NCBI GenBank assembly: GCA_041484525.1
Contig: JBGPHT010000149.1
Location: 1-18,803, forward strand
Direction: 5' to 3'
Source of the DNA: JBGPHT01 sp041484525
GTDB taxonomy: Bacteria > Acidobacteriota > Terriglobia > Bryobacterales > Bryobacteraceae
Length of the DNA stretch: 18,803 bases
Made by a program: the position numbers and the translations under genes. Positions 6,501 to 12,650 of this stretch are shown in pieces. Positions within the stretch are counted from its first letter, which is position 1, and each line of letters opens with the position of its first letter. A model generated the notes under the pieces. The model was not told the origin of the DNA. It ran no database searches and saw only the letters and a list, made by a program, of their open reading frames with translations.

Positions 6501-8855
6501 ATGAATCTCCGGCTGGCCCTCCGCACCCTTCGCCGCGCCCCTGCGTTCACCGTCGCGACCATCCTGACGCTGGCGCTCGGCGTGGGTGCCAACACGGGCG
6601 CGTTCTCGGCCGTCTACGCGCTGCTGCTCAAGCCGCTTCCCTACCCCGATCCGCACCGCCTGGTCGCCCTTTACGAGACCACCGTGGATGGCAAGCCGCG
6701 CGACGTCGGCCAGGCCAACCTGCTCGACTGGCGCGCGCGCACCACTCTGTTCGAAGCCATGTCCGCGTACCGCCCGCGCTCGTTCGGACTCACGCGCCAT
6801 CCGCAAGAGCCGGTCACGGTGATTCAAACCGGAATGGTGATGGCGGATTTCTTCCGCGTCGTTGCCATCCCGCCCGCGCTCGGCCGCACATTCCGCGAAG
6901 ACGAGGAGATCGCCGACGCCCCCGTGATCGTCCTCACCGATCGCCTCTGGCGCAAGCTGTTCGACGCCGATCCCGCCATCGTGGGCCGCTCGGTCCTTAT
7001 TAACGAGGAGCCGCACACCATCATCGGCGTGATGCCGGCCGGGTTCGAATACCCGATGAGCGAACTCCCCGACGCGTTCCTCCCCCTCACCCGCGCACGC
7101 TACGGACACATCCGCCTGGGCCAGTTGTCCGCTGCCGCACGCCTCAAGCCCGGTATCACGCTCGCCGCCGCCAACGCCGAACTCGATTCCGTTGCCGCCC
7201 GCCTGTCTCGCGAATATCCCACCACCAACGCCGGCCGCACCGCCGCTCTCAAGCCGCTCGAGGACACGATCGCCGGCGCGCGCCGCGGACCGCTCTACCT
7301 TCTCTTGGCCGCCACATCGCTATTGCTCTTGATCGCGTGCGCCAACGTGGCCGGCCTGATGCTGGCGCGCTGGCTCGCCCGCTCCCACGAAATCGCCATC
7401 CGTATTGCCTTGGGCGCCGGCCTCCGCGATCTGCTGCGCCAGTTCCTCGCCGAATCCGCGCTGCTCAGTTTCTGCGGGACCGTTTGCGGCCTTGCCGCCG
7501 CCACTGCCGTGCTCCGCGTAGTCCCCGTATTCGTCCCCGGCGCCGATCTGGCGCCACCCCTTCATCTCGACGCATCCGCCTTCTTCGCCGCCCTGGTGCT
7601 GGCGACAGCCGTAACGTTCACGCTCGCCATCGCGCCCGTCCTGCTGCTCCGGCGCACCGATCTGAACGGCGTTATCAAAGCCGGCACGCATCGCGTCCGC
7701 GCCGCGCTCGCCGCCACGCAAGTAGCTCTGAGCTTAGTCCTGCTCCTCAGCGCCGGACTCCTCTTCCGCAGCTTCCTCCACGTCATCTCGATCGACCCCG
7801 GCTTCGACTCCGCCCACGCCCTCCGCTTCGGAATCGGCCTGCCCGAAAAGCGCTACGCCACCGAATCCGCCCTCATCGACTTCCACCGCAATCTCCTCAC
7901 GCGCCTCTCCACGCTTCCCGGCGTCGAGTCCGCCGGCGCCGCGCAATACCTCCCGCTTCTAGGCGTCTCGAGTATCGGCGGCTTGTTCCAGATCACCGGC
8001 TCCGCTATCCCGCGCCCGCAGTGGCCGCGCGCCTGGACCAACGTCGCCACCCCCGGCTACTTCGCCGCCATGCACATCCCCATCCTCCAGGGCCGCGACT
8101 TCTCCTGGCAGGACGACCCCCTCACCAACCCCGGCGTCGCGATCGTCAATCAGACCTTCGTCCGCACCTACCTGCGCGACCGCCGCGCCATCGGCACCCG
8201 CATCGATCTCAACTGGGACCGCGCCGCCCAATGGGACATCATCGGCGTCACCGCCGACGCCCTTCAGGTGAGCCTCGACCGCGAACCCGTCCCGCAAATC
8301 TACCTCTCGATGACGCAGATCGGCGCCGATGGCTGCATCTACGTGCTCCGCGGCCACCCCGACGCGCGCGCCGTCGCCGCCGCCGTGTCTGAGCAGGACC
8401 CGCGCCTCGAGCGCATCTCCCCAGTCCCCCTACAGCTCACCGTTGAGCGCAGCCTGTCGCGCCGCGCCATCGCGATCCGCCTGGTGGGCGCATTCGGCGT
8501 GCTGGCGCTGTTGCTGACCGCCGTCGGACTCTACGGCGTGCTGGCATTCCGCGCCGCCTCGCGCGCCCGCGAAATGGCCATCCGGATGGCTCTCGGCGCC
8601 ACTGCCACGCACGTCCGCGGCCTCATCTTCACCGAAGCTCTCGCGCTAGCCGCCGCCGGAACGCTCGCCGGCCTTGTCGTGTTCTGGATGGTGCGCGGTT
8701 TCCTCCAGAGCCAACTCTACGGTGTCGGCCCCGCCGATCCCATTGCCATCTCCGCCGCTGTTATTTTGATCCTGCTAGTCGCCCTCGCCGCCGCTGCCGC
8801 GCCTTCCGGCCGCGCCGTCCGATCCCAGCCCATGAACCTTTTGCGAGAACGCTGA
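6501..8855 (+). CDS. ADOP-type ABC permease without prefix domain (third paralog, altered C-terminus)
   Basis: A 784-residue membrane protein starting MNLRLALRTLRRAPAFTVAT. It has helix 1 at about 17-44, a MacB-type periplasmic domain to about 260, a first FtsX domain from about 263 with HEIAIRIALGAG (297-308), then a second copy ending in the FtsX domain at about 660-784 with REMAIRMALGA. The usual C-terminal signature PARRASRVDP is eroded to APSGRAVRSQP, although the rest of the helices are intact. The longer frame from 6258 runs back through the start of the divergent permease, so the ATG at 6501 is chosen. A TATATT hexamer at 6485-6490 ends 10 nt before it, and only a poor ribosome site (CAGACGG) is present. 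The stop overlaps the next gene's start in TGATG, so the permease and the dehydrogenase are probably co-translated. Confidence 0.92.
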   Translation: MNLRLALRTLRRAPAFTVATILTLALGVGANTGAFSAVYALLLKPLPYPDPHRLVALYETTVDGKPRDVGQANLLDWRARTTLFEAMSAYRPRSFGLTRHPQEPVTVIQTGMVMADFFRVVAIPPALGRTFREDEEIADAPVIVLTDRLWRKLFDADPAIVGRSVLINEEPHTIIGVMPAGFEYPMSELPDAFLPLTRARYGHIRLGQLSAAARLKPGITLAAANAELDSVAARLSREYPTTNAGRTAALKPLEDTIAGARRGPLYLLLAATSLLLLIACANVAGLMLARWLARSHEIAIRIALGAGLRDLLRQFLAESALLSFCGTVCGLAAATAVLRVVPVFVPGADLAPPLHLDASAFFAALVLATAVTFTLAIAPVLLLRRTDLNGVIKAGTHRVRAALAATQVALSLVLLLSAGLLFRSFLHVISIDPGFDSAHALRFGIGLPEKRYATESALIDFHRNLLTRLSTLPGVESAGAAQYLPLLGVSSIGGLFQITGSAIPRPQWPRAWTNVATPGYFAAMHIPILQGRDFSWQDDPLTNPGVAIVNQTFVRTYLRDRRAIGTRIDLNWDRAAQWDIIGVTADALQVSLDREPVPQIYLSMTQIGADGCIYVLRGHPDARAVAAAVSEQDPRLERISPVPLQLTVERSLSRRAIAIRLVGAFGVLALLLTAVGLYGVLAFRAASRAREMAIRMALGATATHVRGLIFTEALALAAAGTLAGLVVFWMVRGFLQSQLYGVGPADPIAISAAVILILLVALAAAAAPSGRAVRSQPMNLLRER

Positions 8856-9769
8856 TGCCCAAAATCTGTATCCCCGACGACGCCCCGCCCGTGCTTCGCT
8901 CGAGCGCCGTGTGGCCCGAGCTGGCCGCGCGCGCCGACCTGGATTATTACGACACGCTCCCCGGGACCGAGGACCGCCTCATCGAGCGCATCGGCACAGC
9001 CGAAGCCGCGATCAACATCCGCTCGTCGGTGAAGTTCACGGAGCGCGTCTTCGCCGCCCGTCCCGGCATGCGCCTGCTTTCCATCTGGGGCACCGGCACC
9101 GATCACGTGGATCTCGCTGCCGCGGCGCGCCACGGCGTGACCGTCCGCAACACGCCCGGCGTCTCCGCCATCTCGATCGCCGAACACACGCTGGCGCTAC
9201 TCCTCGCAGTAGCGCGACGCATCCCGCAAGTGGACGCCGCCGTGCGCCGCGGCGAGTGGCCGCGCGGCCAGTTCGTCCAGCTCCACGGCAAAACCTGCGG
9301 CATCATCGGACTCGGCGCCGTCGGCCGCGAATTCGCGCGCCTGGCCGCCGGCATCGGCATGCGCCCCATCGCCTGGACCATGCACCCGCGCCCCCATCCC
9401 GGCGTAGAGATAGTCGACCTCGACGACCTCTATCGCGAGAGCGACGTGGTGAGCGTCCACCTGCGCCTCTCGCCCGAAACCACCGGCTTCCTCGGCGTGC
9501 GAGAATTCGCCCTGATGAAGCCCGCCGCCATCTTATTGAATACCGCCCGCGGCGCCATCGTGGACGAAGCCGCGATGCTCGACGCGCTACGCACCGGCCG
9601 CATCGCCGGCGCCGGCCTGGATGTCTACCCCACCGAGCCCTTGCCTGCCGGCCACCCGCTCACCGCGCTGCCCAACGCCGTCCTCACGCCGCACTGCGCC
9701 GGCATCACCCCCGAAGCCCTCGAAGCCGGATTAAGGATGGCCGTCGAGAACATCTGGGCCAACCTATAG
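8855..9769 (+). CDS. D-isomer-specific 2-hydroxyacid dehydrogenase, NAD(P)-dependent
   Basis: A 304-residue cytosolic oxidoreductase of the family that interconverts 2-keto acids and D-2-hydroxyacids (phosphoglycerate, glyoxylate/hydroxypyruvate and lactate dehydrogenases). The Rossmann glycine motif GLGAVG is at 152-157, the substrate-loop motif GTGTDHVD at 79-86, and the catalytic triad is complete: Arg232 in NTARGAIVDE, Glu261 in DVYPTEP and His280 in TPHCAG. The position that usually holds an acidic NAD-binding residue after the second Rossmann strand is Thr175 (IAWTMHP), so NADP use is possible. No ACT or other C-terminal regulatory domain follows, unlike many SerA proteins. The ATG overlaps the permease stop as TGATG, indicating translational coupling. 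The family is certain, the exact substrate is not. Confidence 0.92.
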   Translation: MPKICIPDDAPPVLRSSAVWPELAARADLDYYDTLPGTEDRLIERIGTAEAAINIRSSVKFTERVFAARPGMRLLSIWGTGTDHVDLAAAARHGVTVRNTPGVSAISIAEHTLALLLAVARRIPQVDAAVRRGEWPRGQFVQLHGKTCGIIGLGAVGREFARLAAGIGMRPIAWTMHPRPHPGVEIVDLDDLYRESDVVSVHLRLSPETTGFLGVREFALMKPAAILLNTARGAIVDEAAMLDALRTGRIAGAGLDVYPTEPLPAGHPLTALPNAVLTPHCAGITPEALEAGLRMAVENIWANL

Positions 9770-9776
9770 CCGGTGA

Positions 9777-10136
9777 TTATCTACTTAACTTCACCCTACC
9801 AACCATCGAAGGTTGCTTGCGCTTACGTGACGCCTTAGGCTCTTGGCTTGTTTCCATCACGACCGCCAGCCGAAGCCCGACTGCACGCAGGATGCCTAGC
9901 AGGGTGCTGTAGGTTGGATTTCCTTTACGAGTCAGCGTGTGGTAGATGGATTCGCGCGCAATCCCCGCCTTCTCAGCAACCTTGGCTAGTTGCTTGGCTT
10001 CAGCGACATCCCGCAGCGCAACCAAGAACATCTTGTCGGAATCCTCGAGCGCTGCGTTCAGATACCCAGCCGCTTCGTGGGGATCTTGGAGGTCAGCCAA
10101 TAAACTATCGCGATACGGCCGTGTGCGCTTAGGCAT
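9777..10136 (-). CDS. HigA-like HTH antitoxin (addiction module antidote family)
   Basis: A 119-residue DNA-binding antitoxin. The N-terminal segment RDSLLADLQDPHEAAGYLNAALEDSD appears here in two parts: SLLADLQDPHEAAGYL (11-26) and NAALEDSDKMFLVALRDVAEA (27-47); it matches the family that partners RelE/HigB-type toxins. A Cro/XRE-like helix-turn-helix follows (AKQLAKVAEKAGIARESIYH, 47-66). The helix-turn-helix would bind the operator and repress the pair. The last 20 residues (KASRKRKQPSMVGRVKLSR) form a basic tail beyond the usual end of the family. Its ATG overlaps the toxin stop by 8 nt (ATGCCTAA), giving the toxin-first order of higBA modules. It ends 7 nt from the convergent dehydrogenase. 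Confidence 0.9.
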   Translation of the reverse strand: MPKRTRPYRDSLLADLQDPHEAAGYLNAALEDSDKMFLVALRDVAEAKQLAKVAEKAGIARESIYHTLTRKGNPTYSTLLGILRAVGLRLAVVMETSQEPKASRKRKQPSMVGRVKLSR

Positions 10137-10452
10137 TGTATTCGCTCCACCGTTGCTTTGCGGTTTTAATATCCCTCACTTGTGTCGCCTTCTCGCCGCC
10201 GCCCAGGAGAATTACCTGATCGCCATCTTCCCCAAAATAGATCCGGTAACCCGGCCCCAGGTTAAATCTCAACTCGTGGACCCCATCTCCGACTGGCCTG
10301 CAATCTCCAAAGTTACCTTCCATCACGCGATTCAGCCTTAAGCGGAATGCCACACGGGCCTTACCGTCGCGAACGCGGCGAATCCAGGCATGAAAGCAGT
10401 CCTGGTTCTTGGGCGATATGTAGTTTTGGACTATCCGTTTGCGTACTTCCAC
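10129..10452 (-). CDS. HigB/RelE-type toxin (phage-derived Gp49-like, addiction module killer family)
   Basis: A 107-residue small basic protein of the RelE/ParE fold, expected to act as a ribosome-dependent mRNA endonuclease when free of its antitoxin. Family motifs are GNFGD (46-50), GVHELRFNLGPGYRIYF (57-73) and GGGEKATQVRDI (84-95). The start is a GTG at 10452: an in-frame TAG lies two codons upstream and no other start codon precedes the conserved region. It overlaps the antitoxin gene by 8 nt, so the two are one operon. The A+T content is higher than in neighbouring genes, consistent with horizontal acquisition. Activity is inferred from family only. Confidence 0.9.
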   Translation of the reverse strand: MEVRKRIVQNYISPKNQDCFHAWIRRVRDGKARVAFRLRLNRVMEGNFGDCRPVGDGVHELRFNLGPGYRIYFGEDGDQVILLGGGEKATQVRDIKTAKQRWSEYNA

Positions 10453-10489
10453 GTTGGGCTATCGTCCGAACCATGCTGGCGCTTCCGAA

Positions 10490-10509
10490 TTGTGATTTAT
10501 AAATCACAA
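10490..10509. promoter_or_regulatory. Perfect 20-bp palindrome, probable toxin-antitoxin operator/promoter
   Basis: TTGTGATTTATAAATCACAA is identical to its reverse complement and lies 37 bp upstream of the toxin GTG. Its centre contains TATAAA on both strands, so on the minus strand it can serve as a -10 element (10501-10496) buried in the operator. An antitoxin dimer is the obvious ligand. It is strikingly A+T-rich for this DNA. Confidence 0.75.
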
Positions 10510-10539
10510 CCATCGTACCACCGGTTGGCCCCGTAACCC

Positions 10540-11502
10540 CTATTCCCACTTCCGCTCCCACCCCCGCCACCACCCCGTATTTTCCAAATTCAACGCGTTC
10601 CAACAAAGGTCGATCGTCTTCGCATCCTGCCGCACCACACCCTCGCGCGACACCCCCGCCGGCAGCGCCACCAACTGTGCAAACCGATCGAACACCGCCC
10701 CGCGATCCTTTTCGTCCACGCGCGTCAGCAGGTGCCACAGCGTCAGTCCATCCCTTGGACGCGCCTCCGCCAGAATACGCGCACAGGCCGGCCGATCGCC
10801 CCGTTCGAAAGCGCCCAACGCGTCCTTGAGCCCCGCCGGCGCGTCCTGATAATACGGAATCCCCGGACCCTCTTTCTTCCGCGTGACGCACTCCGCGCCC
10901 TCGGGAATAAACGACTCCTGACCCGCGAACCGGAACGCCACCCACCCCATCGCCACCTTCAACAGCCCGTCGCCGTTCTTCTCGACATTGAGCGTGTACT
11001 CGCACCCCATATCCACCGCATGCGCCGACGGCGTATCCACCACGAACTGCCGCGGCGGCGCCCAGATGAACGCATGCAGTTGGCCACGGTCGAGCTGCAG
11101 CCGCCGATCCGTGGCCGCCCGCATCTCCGAATCCGGACCCAGGTCCACCCGGCCGACTTCGCCCGCCTCGAGCGTCACCCGCCCGCCGTCTCCCGTGCGC
11201 AGCACCTGCCCGCGCCGCACCGCCGTCGAGACACCGACCTGACGGCCCCCCGCGCGCGCCGCACCCTCCACACTCGATACCTGCCAAGCCGTGGCCGGCG
11301 CCAGCGGAAACGCGAATTGCGAAATCGCGATCGCTCCCATCACCACCGCCGCAGCCGCCGCCATCCATGCCCGCGAGCGCGGCCGCGCCAGCCCCGCCAC
11401 TTCCCCGCGATGCCGGTAGCGAAGCGGCGCCAGCGTCCGCTCCAACCGCTCGATTTCCGGATCGGGCGGCCCGGACTTGTCCCACAAATAGTTGTCGTTC
11501 AT
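10540..11502 (-). CDS. FecR-domain membrane protein, putative sigma regulator
   Basis: A 320-residue single-pass membrane protein. The N-terminal cytoplasmic part (1-43) is short and charged, a membrane helix lies at about 44-66, and the periplasmic part carries a FecR domain at about 96-205 (RRGQVLRTGDGGRVTLEAGE, then VVDTPSAHAVDMGCEY). A further helical segment to the C-terminus includes GAFERGDRPACARILAEA. FecR proteins transmit an outer signal to a cognate ECF sigma factor, acting as anti- or pro-sigma factors. Its ATG overlaps the sigma factor stop by 4 nt (ATGA), which makes it the likely partner. The N-terminal part lacks the longer cytoplasmic domain of classical FecR, so direct sigma binding is uncertain. 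No TonB-dependent receptor is present in the window. Confidence 0.85.
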   Translation of the reverse strand: MNDNYLWDKSGPPDPEIERLERTLAPLRYRHRGEVAGLARPRSRAWMAAAAAVVMGAIAISQFAFPLAPATAWQVSSVEGAARAGGRQVGVSTAVRRGQVLRTGDGGRVTLEAGEVGRVDLGPDSEMRAATDRRLQLDRGQLHAFIWAPPRQFVVDTPSAHAVDMGCEYTLNVEKNGDGLLKVAMGWVAFRFAGQESFIPEGAECVTRKKEGPGIPYYQDAPAGLKDALGAFERGDRPACARILAEARPRDGLTLWHLLTRVDEKDRGAVFDRFAQLVALPAGVSREGVVRQDAKTIDLCWNALNLENTGWWRGWERKWE

Positions 11503-12047
11503 TTTGCTTCCGTGCCTCCCAACTGCTCGCGCAGCATCTTCATTCCGCGGCAGAGGTTCACGCGCACCGAATCCGCCGTGAGCCCCGTCTTCTGCGCGAT
11601 CTCCGGCCCGGTCATGCCTTCCACCAGCCGCATCACCAGCGTCTCGCGATACGCCTCCGGCAGCTTGCGAATCTGGTCGAGCACCGCGAAGGCGTCGTCC
11701 CCGCCGCCCGGCTGCGCCAGTTCCGCCAGGCCCGCGTCATCCAGCGTCGTGCGCTCGCGCGCCGACCGGTAGTAGTCGATCGCCCGGTTGCGCGCAATCG
11801 CCCCCAGCCATCCGCGAAACGCCGCCGCCGTACGCAGCACCCGAAGCTGCTTCATGGCCGAGAGGAACACGTCCTGCACCAGGTCCTCGGCGTCGCCCGG
11901 AGGCACCCGCGCCAGCAGGATGGCGTGCACCATGCGCGCGTAGCGGACATACAGCTCGCCGAACGCCGCGCGGTCGCCCTCCGACGCCCGGCGTATCAGG
12001 CCGTCGTCCTCCGATATCCCGCTCGGCATCGCCATCAATTGGGTCAT
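11499..12047 (-). CDS. ECF-type RNA polymerase sigma factor
   Basis: A 182-residue sigma-70 family protein with only regions 2 and 4. Region 2 contains DAEDLVQDVFLSA (52-64), the core-binding helix, and FRGWLGAIARNRAIDYYR (77-94), which contacts the -10. Region 4 (about 129-176) has LPEAYRETLVMRLVEGMTGPEI and the recognition helix around TADSVRVNLCRGMKML. The ATG at 12047 begins the sigma fold; the frame opens upstream but that part overlaps the preceding gene and is not sigma-like. It lies 38 bp after the secreted-protein gene and overlaps the FecR gene by 4 nt, so the three form an operon. It is expected to direct transcription in response to an envelope signal; target promoters are unknown. 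Confidence 0.93.
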   Translation of the reverse strand: MTQLMAMPSGISEDDGLIRRASEGDRAAFGELYVRYARMVHAILLARVPPGDAEDLVQDVFLSAMKQLRVLRTAAAFRGWLGAIARNRAIDYYRSARERTTLDDAGLAELAQPGGGDDAFAVLDQIRKLPEAYRETLVMRLVEGMTGPEIAQKTGLTADSVRVNLCRGMKMLREQLGGTEAK

Positions 12048-12085
12048 GGTAGCGCGCGGGGCAGCCGGCGCCGCCCCGCTACTTT

Positions 12086-12529
12086 CTACTTCAACAGCGC
12101 GTCCACTTCGGCGGCCGAAAATTCGTGCTGCCAGTCGTTGCGCGGATGCAGCCGATCCACGCCCTCGGGCCCCGCCGCCACAATCAGGTTGGTGAACTGC
12201 TCGCTGTTGCGCGCCACCAACTGGATCACCCAGCGCCCCTCTTTCGGCCACTGCTGCGACAGCGCGAACGTCCCGTCTTCGGACATCCGGTCCACCTTCA
12301 GCAGGATGGTGCGCCGCTGCCCGTTCACATACCCTGTCGCCGTCCCCGTCACCTGCGCCGTTTTCGGATCGTGGCAGCCCGTCGCTTTGATCGTGACCGC
12401 CGCATTCAGCTTACGCGCTTCCGGGCTGGCTTCGGGATTCCCCAACTGCAGATAGAAGCCTCCCGCAAAAAGTTGACCCGCGAGCAGCAGAACACCCGCC
12501 GGCATTGACAAGAGCAATCGTTTTCGCAT
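12086..12529 (-). CDS. Small secreted or periplasmic protein of unknown function
   Basis: I do not recognise this 147-residue protein. It starts MRKRLLLSMPAGVLLLAGQLFAGG, a standard Sec signal peptide with likely cleavage near residue 22-24. The mature part has alternating beta-like segments (NAAVTIKATGCHDPKTAQVTG, TILLKVDRMSEDGTFAL, WVIQLVARN) and a polar end, resembling a compact beta-sandwich. It has one cysteine in the mature chain (Cys52, in ATGCHDP). The ATG at 12529 is chosen for the signal peptide and a GAAAGG site 7 nt upstream; the frame extends to 12796 but that part lies across the divergent kinase. As first gene of the sigma/FecR operon it could be a sensed or structural envelope component, but this is inference. 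Confidence 0.75.
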   Translation of the reverse strand: MRKRLLLSMPAGVLLLAGQLFAGGFYLQLGNPEASPEARKLNAAVTIKATGCHDPKTAQVTGTATGYVNGQRRTILLKVDRMSEDGTFALSQQWPKEGRWVIQLVARNSEQFTNLIVAAGPEGVDRLHPRNDWQHEFSAAEVDALLK

Positions 12530-12650
12530 CGTTATGCCTTTCGTAATACAACCGCTAATCCCCTCATTCTGCTGACAAGACGCATCCCGCCCCGCAACCG
12601 TTAACGCATCGCCCTGCAGCCAAATCCCAAACCATCCGATAAGGAGGATA
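12530..12650. promoter_or_regulatory. Divergent promoter region between the sigma operon and the hybrid kinase
   Basis: This 121-bp gap must hold promoters for both directions. I see no pair of hexamers of good quality at proper spacing. A strong AAGGAGG at 12641-12647 serves the kinase, unusually only 3 nt before its GTG. Confidence 0.5.

Noticed and set aside
171..8855. A complete MacB-type exporter
   Set aside because: There is no Walker A/ABC signature protein in the window; the permeases are orphans, so no transporter complex can be claimed.
10361..11485. A 374-codon minus-strand frame over the FecR gene
   Set aside because: It is Gly/Arg/Ala-rich without domain structure and overlaps the FecR frame, which has a clear helix and domain.
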